Positions 1 to 9,317 of a DNA stretch of 64,000 nt are shown one piece after another (position 1 is the first letter of the stretch; each line of letters starts with the position of its first letter). This stretch comes from Chitinophaga sp. Ak27. Its GTDB lineage: Bacteria; Bacteroidota; Bacteroidia; Chitinophagales; Chitinophagaceae. The position numbers were made by a program, and so were the translations under genes. The notes beneath the pieces were generated by a model, which did not search any database, was not told where the DNA came from, and saw nothing but the letters and a program-made list of their open reading frames with translations. Location of the stretch: the NCBI RefSeq assembly GCF_012726295.1, contig NZ_JABAOB010000001.1, positions 310,001 to 374,000 on the forward strand, in the 5' to 3' direction.

Positions 1-3000
1 GCGCCAGTACTGTTGGAACCGTCATAGGCTTTTTCATCTTCCAGCTGACCATCATCGCAGCGGCTGTCGCCCAGCAGGCCAGGTTGTTATCCTGTTGCAA
101 TTTGGGAACAACGCCTTCTACAGCAGCCAACACAGCACCGTTCTTGCCGCCGCTGCTGATTTCTACGGATTCTATGTTACCTTCCGGATCAGTTTTCTGG
201 GCTTTCACGTCCTTACCCTGGTCTGCAGCTTTTACAGCAGCATCTGTTAACGTAGGTTTCTGCGTGGCTTTTTCTTTTTCCAACTCTGCTTTTTTGGTTG
301 CTCCGCCGTCGATCTGCTGTTGCAGGTGTTCTTTCACCAGCTTACCGTAATCTTCACTGCTGATAGCACCTGAATCTTTTGCATTTTTCAGGGTATCCAT
401 AATCTTGGAAGAGTTATCGGTATTATGTCCCTGCATTGCCATGCTCTTCGCCATTTCTGCAAATGCTTTCGCATTTTCCTGGTTGGAGAGATAGGTTTTA
501 ATAGCATTCTGCTGATTAGCATCCAGACCGGTAATATCCTTGAAGATGCCTGCCTTGCCCAACAGTTCTGTTATACCTGCCAGTCCGGCGCCTGGTTCCG
601 GTGTTGCCGGCGCATTCTGGATATTGACGATTGGCGTAGCAAAATCCTTGAAGGTTGCCTTCCAGTCGGTAACAGTCGGTACGGGCGGCGTTATCGGATT
701 AATTTGTGACGGTTCATCAGTTGGGAACTTATTCCAATCCTGTGAAGAGTTTTCTTTTACCTTCTCACAAGCATCGCAGGCGCCCTGTACTGCTTCCATA
801 AACACGCCCCTGGTAGGAATGCTGATCCGGTAAGGAGGAACCGGGGTAATAGGCTGATAGTGATCCAGCAGGGTTATTTCCTGTTCTACGCCATCGCCGG
901 TTTTTTCTGTGATGAAAGACTGACTCACCTTATAACCGGGCGCTACGGGCAGTACAAGGGAATTACCTACAATACTGATCAGCTGATTTTTCACGACAGA
1001 CGCCAGGCTTCTGAAACCTACCGGTATCCCAAAATCATTAAAGATCTGGATGTTAAAACCATCCAACAACATAAACCTCCTGTCTGCATCGAGGTTATAC
1101 CACAGCGCTTTATTATAATGCTCCAGGTTACTGTTGAGATGTTCTATCAGCTTCTGCACCAGGTAGCGGTCTTCTTTACGTGGATCTTTTTTCTCGTCCG
1201 CGTTTTCAGGAATGTAGAGCAAGGTATCATCGAGCAGGTCGTCGCCCACACTGCCGCTGTATAACAATCCGTTGAAGTGAGGCGTAGAATAGGCAATACG
1301 CACATTTTCTACGGTAAGCGTTACCAGGTCTTTTAATGTTTTTATCACCGGGCTGTTACAGAACATTTTCATGGTCAATGGAAAATCAACGCGGCGTTTG
1401 CTGGTGGTACCTTCAAAATTAATGCGCATCACACGCTCACCACCCTTATACCGGGAAGTGCTGGTCATATCAGTGCCGATATATTCCAGGCGGATACTGT
1501 CTACGATCTTATCAAAAACCACTGGTGCAATATCATTGTAATAGATATCGTCCCATTCGGATATAAGCCTGCCTTTGAAGTAGTAGTCCAGCATTTCCAG
1601 GGTATTATTATATCCCAGGATAGAGGCATAAGCGTCCCACAGCTTCTTATCTACGATGCCGTTCTGGAAAAAATCTACCGGGGAAATAGTGATATTGATA
1701 CCGGAGAACTTAATGCTGAAAGCTTCGAAGTTTACCACCCGGATACATTTTGCCGGCGGTACATATTCGTAGTTAGCATCCAGCTGCATGAAAGAATCGA
1801 AGATCTTTTCCTTCGCCAGTATTTCCTCCGTTTCTGTATGAGAGCCATCGGAACCAAAGAGAAAAGACAGGCCGCCGGTCATTACACCCAGCATAGCGCT
1901 TTTGGCTATGCTACGCGCATCGGTTACCTCTTTCGTTACCGTTTTGGTGATAATGGGCAAAGACTTGATGCGATCGTATTTGGTTTTAGGCCTTTGCAGA
2001 TTTGTGCGGATATTAATATCTCCTTTTACAAAGCTGATAGGCTCCTGGTCGTAAGATCCCGTCGGATAATCTACATGCGCATAATTCGTCTTAATCCTTT
2101 CATTGGCATCAAATGCCTTCAGCAGCGGGTGCTGTGGCCTTCCGTAGAAAAAGCTGAACGGCTTCAGGTAGGTGTTGGAAGACATGGGCAACAGGTTCTT
2201 TGCCAGGATATCAGACCATTTGAAGATATTATCTGTCGTAAAATTGGTCATCAGCAGCGGAACAAACACACATTCTTCTACATTCACCAGTTCCTGGTAG
2301 ATGGCAAAATGACGCAGTACTTCAAAATACATCATCGTCAGAGCGTGGCAGTGGTTATGATTGGACACTACATCCGCGGTAGCGCCATATGTTTGCCCCT
2401 CCTGTACAGAAGTCACTACAGAGGCGTTCAACCGCCGGTAGCTTTCTGCATTCTGCATAATGGACTGGCGCAGCCTTTCCCCGAAGAACTGCGATACGTT
2501 GCGGGAGCTGTTTTGCGACGCACTGGAGTTGGAATTGGAATAACCGCCGGCAACGCCCAAAGAAGCGCCTATGCCGCCATAGCTAACGCCAACGCCTAAA
2601 CCGGCACTGACACCGCTGGTAGACGCGGAACTACTGCCCTGCAAGGCTTCGTTGATATTGCCTCCCAGCTGATCGGTGATTGAGCGGTCATTTAGCAGGT
2701 TAGCTGCCAGGCTTTCCCCTTGCGCGATAGATTGATTTTCGGCGCCTAACAGGGAGTGCGTTGCATCAATCACTACCATCTGTTTTTTCTGCCCGGGAGC
2801 CAGGGCCAGGGAATACAGGAGATCTCCCATGGAATATCCATCAGCCTTAAACTCTGATTTATAATGCAGAATATGACCGGTAGCTACGGTTACAGACTGG
2901 TAAAAAGAGAGGTTATCGCCGGCATCCGGGGCATCCTGCCATCTTACCGGGTTATCCAGGTCTACTGCTGCGCGCTTAATCTTCTTATTATCCCCTACCA

Positions 3001-4699
3001 GTTCAAAGGTGCCATTCTCCAGCTTCCGCAGGGTATAATTCGATACATCCGGGTCAGAGGTACGCACGATCGCCTGGTAGTTATATTCTCTTAAGGTGCG
3101 GTTGGGGGTTGACAAGTTCACGCAAGAACCGCCAATGTCCTGGGAATACTGGTCAGAGTTGATCAGGTCTTCCTGGCCAGGTAACCGGCCTGATTTCTTT
3201 ACGGAATGACATGCACAGTCATCATCCCCATGGCTATCGTTTGCCGGGGTACAATCAGCGCCATTCACCAGCAGGTACAGGAAATCTGCGGAAATGGACT
3301 GGTTATTTTTGGAAGCCGGATCTGTGGCGATTGCTACCGGGCTTTGCGGGGTAAGCGACACCAACGCCTGCGCCGCAATATATACCCCGAAAGGATAGGC
3401 CATGGAAAAATTACCGGCGCTATCTGCGTCGGCTGCACCGACTATCTGCCAGGGCTGATCTTCGGCTTTCTTCGCCTGCACCAGCACAGTAACGCCTTTC
3501 AGGTCGCATTGCTTACTCAGCTCTACCAGCTGCCCTCTCAGGCGCTTGTTTTCATCTTTGCTGCCGCTTTTATCCCCGGAGGTAATTACGTTGGGCCGTT
3601 GCAGTGGAACTGAAATAGCGAGACTTCCCAGCGCAGCATCATCTACCCGGTAATCTTTTGACCAGATAATTGTCTTATCAAAATTCTTCACTTTTACAGA
3701 GATCACGCCATCCACATTGCTCTGCAACAGTGGGTTGTCCTGTGTAAAGGAGAACTTGATCTTGCCGCTGTGAAAATCCGTTTTATGGGCCATCCAGTCG
3801 AAATGCAGGATCTGCATCAAAGAAGTGTTATCCGCAATATGAGCAGCATATTCGACCGATAGATCAAAAAGCAACAGGTCTGTAAACCCAACATCTGTGT
3901 TATCGGTACTCACTACTTCAAAAGTACCATTGATATCCACTGTTTTCAGCTCCGGCATCAGCAATGAAAAATCAAATAGCTGGGCAAAATTGGCCATCGT
4001 GTAGTCAATCACCTGTTTGATGTTTGTTTCCTGCACACCCAATGCACCTAATATGCCGGCAATTTTTGTTTTCAGCGCATCATCAATATCTGTGCGCAGT
4101 GCGGGCGCTTGTCCGCTGAGATCTACCAGCTGGTTAATCACATACAACAGGTAAAATCCTTCCTGGTCGGGGGAAATATTTCCAAATTTCTCCAGGAATT
4201 TCAGGTACACCGACTTGTTGAGAAGATAAAGGTTTTTGTTGATGTAAAGTTCGGCATTTCCATCGGCTGCGTTTGCATTTAGCAGTCGCAGCGACCTTTG
4301 TGCCGGTGCAAGATCTTTCAGGAAATAAATACCTTCCAATACGGTGGCAGCTGCAGCACTACCGGTACCTCCATATGTTACCTGGAGGCTGATAGAAATG
4401 TCGTTCAAGGTGACACCTGTAATGGACGACGAATTAAAATGAAGCTGGAAAAATTTGGCCAGCAAATCATAAGCAGTACTGAACATACTGCCCTCCGGAA
4501 GCGCACTAAAGTAGGTGGTGGCACTTATTTCCTGCGAAAAGCTAATAGTGGCATCACCTGACTTTTCCCGGGTCACCAGGCCGCTGGTATCACCGGTCTT
4601 GAAAGAGAATACAGGATAGCCGACGTTAATAGGAACTTTACTAAACGGCAGCTTAGTAGCGTCCGCAGCATAGCGGAACGACTTTTGGATCGTTAACAT
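1..4699 (-). CDS. Giant uncharacterised protein with C-terminal papain-like cysteine peptidase motif (3' end cut off)
   Basis: One frame stays open from ATG at 4699 to the window edge, giving 1566 complete codons with no stop, so the C-terminus is missing. I do not recognise a named family for the body. No signal peptide or clear membrane segment is visible at the N-terminus (begins MLTIQKSFRYAAD). The first ~450 residues look beta-rich. A Cys/Asp/His-rich stretch follows at about 478-500 (DDDCACHS). Around 685-725 there is a Ser/Gly-rich low-complexity segment, then a conserved-looking NHNHCHALTMMYFEVLRHF stretch near 775-790. A charged, Ala/Lys-rich linker near 1400-1520 leads into QQDNNLACWATAAAMM with Cys1542. 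That pattern is typical of papain-like C39/C70 (AvrRpt2-type) peptidase domains around the catalytic Cys; the His and Asp would lie outside the window. The architecture suggests a processed or delivered effector-like protein, but this is inference. Confidence 0.8.
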   Translation of the reverse strand, partial: MLTIQKSFRYAADATKLPFSKVPINVGYPVFSFKTGDTSGLVTREKSGDATISFSQEISATTYFSALPEGSMFSTAYDLLAKFFQLHFNSSSITGVTLNDISISLQVTYGGTGSAAAATVLEGIYFLKDLAPAQRSLRLLNANAADGNAELYINKNLYLLNKSVYLKFLEKFGNISPDQEGFYLLYVINQLVDLSGQAPALRTDIDDALKTKIAGILGALGVQETNIKQVIDYTMANFAQLFDFSLLMPELKTVDINGTFEVVSTDNTDVGFTDLLLFDLSVEYAAHIADNTSLMQILHFDWMAHKTDFHSGKIKFSFTQDNPLLQSNVDGVISVKVKNFDKTIIWSKDYRVDDAALGSLAISVPLQRPNVITSGDKSGSKDENKRLRGQLVELSKQCDLKGVTVLVQAKKAEDQPWQIVGAADADSAGNFSMAYPFGVYIAAQALVSLTPQSPVAIATDPASKNNQSISADFLYLLVNGADCTPANDSHGDDDCACHSVKKSGRLPGQEDLINSDQYSQDIGGSCVNLSTPNRTLREYNYQAIVRTSDPDVSNYTLRKLENGTFELVGDNKKIKRAAVDLDNPVRWQDAPDAGDNLSFYQSVTVATGHILHYKSEFKADGYSMGDLLYSLALAPGQKKQMVVIDATHSLLGAENQSIAQGESLAANLLNDRSITDQLGGNINEALQGSSSASTSGVSAGLGVGVSYGGIGASLGVAGGYSNSNSSASQNSSRNVSQFFGERLRQSIMQNAESYRRLNASVVTSVQEGQTYGATADVVSNHNHCHALTMMYFEVLRHFAIYQELVNVEECVFVPLLMTNFTTDNIFKWSDILAKNLLPMSSNTYLKPFSFFYGRPQHPLLKAFDANERIKTNYAHVDYPTGSYDQEPISFVKGDINIRTNLQRPKTKYDRIKSLPIITKTVTKEVTDARSIAKSAMLGVMTGGLSFLFGSDGSHTETEEILAKEKIFDSFMQLDANYEYVPPAKCIRVVNFEAFSIKFSGINITISPVDFFQNGIVDKKLWDAYASILGYNNTLEMLDYYFKGRLISEWDDIYYNDIAPVVFDKIVDSIRLEYIGTDMTSTSRYKGGERVMRINFEGTTSKRRVDFPLTMKMFCNSPVIKTLKDLVTLTVENVRIAYSTPHFNGLLYSGSVGDDLLDDTLLYIPENADEKKDPRKEDRYLVQKLIEHLNSNLEHYNKALWYNLDADRRFMLLDGFNIQIFNDFGIPVGFRSLASVVKNQLISIVGNSLVLPVAPGYKVSQSFITEKTGDGVEQEITLLDHYQPITPVPPYRISIPTRGVFMEAVQGACDACEKVKENSSQDWNKFPTDEPSQINPITPPVPTVTDWKATFKDFATPIVNIQNAPATPEPGAGLAGITELLGKAGIFKDITGLDANQQNAIKTYLSNQENAKAFAEMAKSMAMQGHNTDNSSKIMDTLKNAKDSGAISSEDYGKLVKEHLQQQIDGGATKKAELEKEKATQKPTLTDAAVKAADQGKDVKAQKTDPEGNIESVEISSGGKNGAVLAAVEGVVPKLQQDNNLACWATAAAMMVSWKMKKPMTVPTVLA

Positions 4700-5047
4700 T
4701 GAGTTTCAATTTGGGGTTATGAATATGTGTATTGGGGTTGCTAGGTACGTATAAGCATTATTATTAACTGGGGTTTGAATATATGGTTTTAAGGGGTTTG
4801 TATTTGTTATTGGATAATGAATGAATAAAATTAATCGTTTAGTGCATGGCAGCAAACTTTTTAGCTGCCAAAATTAAAAATTCAGTAGAAGTACGTATAT
4901 GGCTGGCATTTTTGCGGGCGTAATTCTACGGAAGATAATAACCACCTGGATCCCATCTTTGTGAGCAAAGTCATAACAATTGCTGATCTCTGTCATTATT
5001 ATGGCCGGGAAAAAATATCAAATTTATAATTATAATATCTGCAAGTT
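4700..5047. other. Intergenic region between divergent giant gene and MCE operon, with GGGGTT repeats
   Basis: This 348-base AT-rich gap separates two divergent transcription units and must hold both promoters. Four GGGGTT blocks start at 4713, 4734, 4770 and 4793, spaced 21, 36 and 23 bases. The first and third are followed by similar sequence (ATGAATATGTG and TGAATATATGG), so they look like degenerate direct repeats upstream of the giant gene. A 7/8 match to the Bacteroidota -7 element (CATCTTTG, 4954-4961) faces the MCE operon, and a small inverted repeat CTTTG-TGAG-CAAAG lies at 4957-4970. No credible coding frame is visible. Confidence 0.5.
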
Positions 5048-5839
5048 ATGGCAGCCTTGGGAGATATCAGGAAAGTGACATGGGAGAAGAAAATGCGGGA
5101 TTTCTTCACAGGGATATATAATGTATATGGGTTCATTCTCCGTTTTCTCCGGGAGGTATTTGTTCCTCCTTATGAATTCAGAGAAATTATCAGACAATGT
5201 TATGAAATAGGATACCGTTCGCTCGGAATTATCACCTTAACCGCCTTTATCACAGGGATTGTTTTTACCAAACAATCGCGCCCCTCCCTTTCAGAGTTTG
5301 GCGCCACATCCTGGTTGCCATCTTTAATTTCTATTGCAGTTATACGGGCCCTGGCTCCTCTTATTACGGCGCTGGTCATTGCAGGTAAAGTTGGCTCCAA
5401 CATGGGAGCAGAACTGGGATCTATGAGGGTAACAGAGCAAATCGATGCGATGGAAGTCTCATCCACCAATCCTTTCAATTTCCTGGTTGTTACCAGGGTA
5501 CTGGCCATTACAGTATCGTTACCGATACTCGTGACCTATTTCGCATTTATAGGTCTGATAGGCGGCTATCTAAACATCCATACCAACGAATTAACCAGCT
5601 TCACCTCATTTATCCAGGATGCTTTTGCGAAAATCTCGTTTCTCGACCTGTTTGCATCTTTTATCAAGGCAGTAGTATACGGATTCACGATCGGCATAAC
5701 CGGCTGCTTTAAAGGATACCACGCCACACAAGGAACTGTCGGCGTAGGAAGAGCTGCCAATGCCGCAGTAGTGCTTTCCATGTTCCTGATATTCATAGAA
5801 GAAATGATCATTGTTCAATTCGTTAACTATTTCCGGTGA
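5048..5839 (+). CDS. mlaE: MlaE-family ABC transporter permease (MCE system)
   Basis: 263 residues with several hydrophobic helices and the MlaE/YrbE permease core: a long stretch from about residue 90 (LAPLITALVIAGKVGSNMGAE), then the EQIDAMEVSSTNPF segment that in this family couples to the ATPase. It is the inner-membrane channel of an Mla-type complex that moves phospholipids between inner and outer membrane. It is the first gene of a five-gene operon and its stop overlaps the ATPase start by 4 bases. The ATG at 5048 is the first in frame; an internal Met at residue 16 (MRDFFTG) is possible. Family assignment is firm; the substrate and the direction of transport are inferred from the family. 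Confidence 0.92.
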   Translation: MAALGDIRKVTWEKKMRDFFTGIYNVYGFILRFLREVFVPPYEFREIIRQCYEIGYRSLGIITLTAFITGIVFTKQSRPSLSEFGATSWLPSLISIAVIRALAPLITALVIAGKVGSNMGAELGSMRVTEQIDAMEVSSTNPFNFLVVTRVLAITVSLPILVTYFAFIGLIGGYLNIHTNELTSFTSFIQDAFAKISFLDLFASFIKAVVYGFTIGITGCFKGYHATQGTVGVGRAANAAVVLSMFLIFIEEMIIVQFVNYFR

Positions 5840-6615
5840 AAAATGAGATATCAAATATTGACAAAGCCATCACCGTCATTTCGTTAAAAGATCTGAACAA
5901 ATCTTTCGATGACCTGGAAGTATTGAAAGGCATAGACCTGGAAGTATACAAGGGAGAAAATGTGGTAATACTGGGCCGTTCCGGGAGCGGCAAATCTGTA
6001 TTGATAAAAATCATTGCAGGGCTCCTGCAACCGGATAATGGCCATATTAAAATACTCGGACAAGACGTAGCACAACTGGATATAAAAACGCTTCATGCGC
6101 TGCGGCTGAAAATAGGGTTCTCCTTCCAGAGCAGCGCCCTATATGATGGCATGACAGTATGGGAAAATATCGAATTCCCATTGGTACGAAATAAAAGGAA
6201 TCTTACCAGGAAGCAGGTAAACGAAGCTATAGATCAGGTACTGGATGATGTAGGTCTTCGGCAAACGGTAGACCAAATGCCAGCCGAACTTTCCGGTGGC
6301 CAGAAAAAAAGAATTGGTATCGCTCGTATGCTCGTGCTCCAGCCTGAGATCATCCTGTACGACGAACCTACTGGCGGCCTCGATCCCATTACCTGTGTGG
6401 AGATTAACCGTCTTATCAAAGAAGTACAGGAACAATATAATACAAGTTCCATCATCATTACACACGATCTAACCTGTGCCAGATCCATAGGCGATCGTAT
6501 CGTAATGCTGGCCGATGGAAAATTCCTGAAACAGGGAAGTTTTGACGAAGTGTTTAGTACGGACGACAGCCGGATCAGAGCTTTTTACGACTACAATTTC
6601 ATACTCGACCAATGA
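5836..6615 (+). CDS. mlaF: MlaF-like ABC ATPase (MCE system)
   Basis: 259-residue ATP-binding subunit. Walker A is GRSGSGKS (47-54), Q-loop Gln98, signature LSGGQ (152-156), Walker B ILYDE (173-177) and the switch His210, so all catalytic elements are present. It should energise the MlaE permease at the cytoplasmic face. The best start is a GTG at 5836 that overlaps the permease stop (GTGA), and the stop in turn overlaps the next gene (ATGA), which implies translational coupling of mlaE, mlaF and mlaD. Residues 1-15 before the conserved ATPase core are extra and low in conservation, so a slightly later start cannot be excluded. Confidence 0.93.
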   Translation: MKNEISNIDKAITVISLKDLNKSFDDLEVLKGIDLEVYKGENVVILGRSGSGKSVLIKIIAGLLQPDNGHIKILGQDVAQLDIKTLHALRLKIGFSFQSSALYDGMTVWENIEFPLVRNKRNLTRKQVNEAIDQVLDDVGLRQTVDQMPAELSGGQKKRIGIARMLVLQPEIILYDEPTGGLDPITCVEINRLIKEVQEQYNTSSIIITHDLTCARSIGDRIVMLADGKFLKQGSFDEVFSTDDSRIRAFYDYNFILDQ

Positions 6616-7598
6616 ACAAAGCGGATTATAAACGGCCATTTATAGTTGGTATTTTTATCCTCATTGGTATAATTATATTCATCGTGGGCATCTTCACCAT
6701 CGGAAGCCAGCAAAAATTTTTTTCAAAAAAGTTCACATTGAATGTACTTTTTTATGATGTAGGTGGACTGCAGGCAGGCAATAATGTATGGCTCGCCGGC
6801 GTGAAAGTAGGTACCGTAAAAAAGATCACTTTCTATGGAGAAAAACAGGTAGCTGTTACACTCAATATTGAAGCACTGGCACAATCGCACATTTATAAAG
6901 ATGCACGCGCCAAAATAAGCACCGATGGCTTTATCGGCAACAGGATCGTTGTCATTTCCTGTGGTACAGCGAGTACCGGTATTATATCCAATGATGGTTA
7001 TCTTGAAAGTGACAAAGGAACTACTACCGACGAAATGCTTACCGTGCTGCAATCCAGTAACAAGAACCTGTTGGAGATCACCGGTAATCTTAAAAAATTT
7101 TCAGAGAAAATTGCAAACGGAAATGGCACTATCGGTACGCTCGTCAACGACGATGCGATTGTTCGGGATATCCAGGCCATCGCTACTCAGCTTAAAACAA
7201 CCACTTTAAAAAGCGAGAAGGCAATGACCAACATAACCAATTTTACTGAACGGCTAAACAATCAAAACGGGCTGGTCAATGAATTATTATCCGACACCTC
7301 TATCTTCAGGGATCTGCAGGAAACGATAACACAAATTAAAGAGGCAGGTACATCCGCCTCTTTAATCGTTGATAATCTCCAGAAATCCAGCAGTAATTTA
7401 AGAGCAACAGACAATCCCCTTGGGGTATTACTGAACGATAAAACGGCCGCAAAGGATCTCCAGGAAACTATTAACAACCTGAAAACAAGCAGCCAGAAAC
7501 TGGATGAAGATCTCAAAGCTATCCAACACAATTTTCTTTTCAGGGGGTATTTCAAAAAAAACAAAGGCAATAGCAATGATAGCAGCCATCGAAATTAA
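6612..7598 (+). CDS. mlaD: MlaD-family MCE substrate-binding protein
   Basis: 328 residues. One N-terminal transmembrane anchor (about residues 10-31, rich in Ile/Val/Phe) is followed by a single MCE domain (about 37-115; LNVLFYDVGGLQAGNNVWLAG is the signature). After that comes a long helical tail with repeated DLQETI-type segments and Asn/Ser-rich turns, likely periplasmic. MCE proteins form hexameric rings that bind lipids and sit on MlaE/MlaF, so this is the periplasmic partner of the two preceding genes. It overlaps mlaF by 4 bases and the next ATPase by 23 bases. The tail is long compared with E. coli MlaD (183 residues) and may act as a bridge across the periplasm, which is inference. 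Confidence 0.92.
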   Translation: MNKADYKRPFIVGIFILIGIIIFIVGIFTIGSQQKFFSKKFTLNVLFYDVGGLQAGNNVWLAGVKVGTVKKITFYGEKQVAVTLNIEALAQSHIYKDARAKISTDGFIGNRIVVISCGTASTGIISNDGYLESDKGTTTDEMLTVLQSSNKNLLEITGNLKKFSEKIANGNGTIGTLVNDDAIVRDIQAIATQLKTTTLKSEKAMTNITNFTERLNNQNGLVNELLSDTSIFRDLQETITQIKEAGTSASLIVDNLQKSSSNLRATDNPLGVLLNDKTAAKDLQETINNLKTSSQKLDEDLKAIQHNFLFRGYFKKNKGNSNDSSHRN

Positions 7599-8547
7599 AA
7601 ACCTGGAAAAGCGGTATAGAAACCTGGTGGCAGTAGATCACATCAACCTCACAATTGCGAGAGGGGAAATTTTTGGATTGCTGGGCCCCAATGGAGCTGG
7701 TAAAACTACCCTGCTGATGATGCTTTCCACGCTCCTCCAGCCCAGTGCCGGCTATGCAACTATCAATGGTTTTGATACTAGTACCCAGGCAGATAAAGTA
7801 CGTCAGTCCATTGGAATGGTATTCCAGGACCCCAGTTCAGATGAACTGCTGTCGGGATATGAGAACCTTAAACTTCATGCGCTGCTTTATAATATCCCAA
7901 TAAAATCGATCAACAAAAGAATTGATGAAGTGCTTATGCTGGTGGATCTGGAAAAAAGAAAACATGATAAAGTCAAAACATATTCAGGGGGTATGCGACG
8001 CCGCATGGAAATTGCCAGGGGATTACTTCATCAGCCGGAAGTGCTCTTCCTCGATGAACCAACTCTCGGACTTGATCCGCAAACAAGAGAGCATATCTGG
8101 CAATATATTCAATCGCTCACCAGGAAAACAGGAATGACTGTTGTGCTTACTACACATTATATGGAAGAAGCAGAAAGACTTTGTAGTCGCGTTGCCATCA
8201 TCGATCATGGAAAAATCGTCGCCAATGACACCACCGAAAACCTCCGTCAAACCATTGCAGGTGATTTGATATCGCTAAAAGGAACGCATATTCCGTTGGA
8301 TAATTTAAGACGGTTACCATTTGTAAAAAAGATAGAAGTATTGGATGGGCGTGTGGAAATTACTATAGACAATGCAGCAAAAAATTTATACCTGTTATTA
8401 ACCGTAGCTGGTGAAATAGATTTTATTGAAGTCCGCGCTCCTGACCTTAACGATGTATTTCTTTCTTATACCGGGAAAGAAATCAGAGAAAGCGAAGGAG
8501 GTACATTAGAACATATCCGTTCCTTAACAAAAGCAAAACAAAAATAA
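7576..8547 (+). CDS. ABC-2 type exporter ATPase (DrrA/CcmA-like)
   Basis: 324 residues from the ATG at 7576; an upstream in-frame ATG at 7504 would bury 72 more bases in mlaD and is not needed. Walker A GPNGAGKT (37-44), signature YSGGM, Walker B VLFLDEP and a DrrA-like C-terminal extension place it with ATPases of ABC-2 drug, antibiotic or polysaccharide exporters. Its permease is the next gene, starting immediately after its stop. The 23-base overlap with mlaD means it is probably transcribed with the MCE genes. The substrate cannot be told from sequence; a lipid or glycolipid would fit the neighbours. Confidence 0.9.
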   Translation: MIAAIEIKNLEKRYRNLVAVDHINLTIARGEIFGLLGPNGAGKTTLLMMLSTLLQPSAGYATINGFDTSTQADKVRQSIGMVFQDPSSDELLSGYENLKLHALLYNIPIKSINKRIDEVLMLVDLEKRKHDKVKTYSGGMRRRMEIARGLLHQPEVLFLDEPTLGLDPQTREHIWQYIQSLTRKTGMTVVLTTHYMEEAERLCSRVAIIDHGKIVANDTTENLRQTIAGDLISLKGTHIPLDNLRRLPFVKKIEVLDGRVEITIDNAAKNLYLLLTVAGEIDFIEVRAPDLNDVFLSYTGKEIRESEGGTLEHIRSLTKAKQK

Positions 8548-9306
8548 ATGAAGCTGAAAAAATTCCTGAAAGGCGTCTATGCCCTGTGGTACCGGGAGTT
8601 CAAAGTATTCCTAAATGAGCAGAGTAGAATTGTATCAGCCATTTTTTTGCCGATATTCTGGTACTTCATTTTCGGAAGTGGTGTGGGATCTATTACGTCA
8701 GCAGGCGATACCTCTTACCGGCATTTCATTTTCCCGGGATTTCTCGTTATGACAATTATCTTCAGCTCATTGTTTAATGGCGCGTATATTGTCTGGGATA
8801 AAAAAATAGATTTTTTGAAAGAAGTGCTAATCGCACCGTTGTCCCGCACCACCATTTTCATTGGTAAAGTAATCGGTGGAATGACAGATGCATTACTGCA
8901 AGCTTGCATACTTATCATCATTGGGTGCTTTCTGGGCATTCCATTTACTATTGTCAATGTGCCGATATCACTGGCGATACTGTTTATTTTCGCCATTGGG
9001 CTGGTGAGTCTTGGTCTGATCATCGGGTCTTTCCTGGAGAGTCCCGAAAGCTTTGGCCTTGTATCCAGCTTTGTAGTATACCCGCTATTTTTGTTGTCTG
9101 GAAGTCTTTATCCTCTCGGTAAGCTGCCCTCCTGGATGAAAATCCTGACGCATACAGACCCAGCCACCTACGCGGTAGATGCCTTACGCAATGTGATCCT
9201 TAAAAGCGCAGCAATGCCTCTCCACCTTGATATTTCTGTCCTGCTTTTGTTTGATGTTGTCCTGATTGCTGTTGGCACGTGGGCATTCAACAGAATGAAA
9301 TTATAA
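8548..9306 (+). CDS. ABC-2 type exporter permease (DrrB-like)
   Basis: 252 residues with about six hydrophobic segments and the typical ABC-2 membrane layout: a short cytoplasmic N-terminus, then FLPIFWYFIFGSGVG, FPGFLVMTIIFSS, FLKEVLIAPLSR, and a final PLFLLSGSLYPLGKLPSWM segment, the ABC-2 family hallmark. It starts directly after the stop of the ATPase gene, so the two almost certainly form one exporter. It is the last gene of the MCE/ABC-2 operon and ends 11 bases from the convergent ligase gene, with no hairpin between them. Confidence 0.9.
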   Translation: MKLKKFLKGVYALWYREFKVFLNEQSRIVSAIFLPIFWYFIFGSGVGSITSAGDTSYRHFIFPGFLVMTIIFSSLFNGAYIVWDKKIDFLKEVLIAPLSRTTIFIGKVIGGMTDALLQACILIIIGCFLGIPFTIVNVPISLAILFIFAIGLVSLGLIIGSFLESPESFGLVSSFVVYPLFLLSGSLYPLGKLPSWMKILTHTDPATYAVDALRNVILKSAAMPLHLDISVLLLFDVVLIAVGTWAFNRMKL

Positions 9307-9317
9307 ACCAGGTTGGC

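Noticed and set aside
1838..2599. 253-residue plus-strand open frame
   Set aside because: It lies opposite the giant gene, which is one continuous frame with sensible protein composition; this frame looks like antisense noise.
4957..4970. CTTTG-TGAG-CAAAG inverted repeat as a terminator or operator
   Set aside because: The stem is only 5 bp with no T tract; it is noted but too weak to call.
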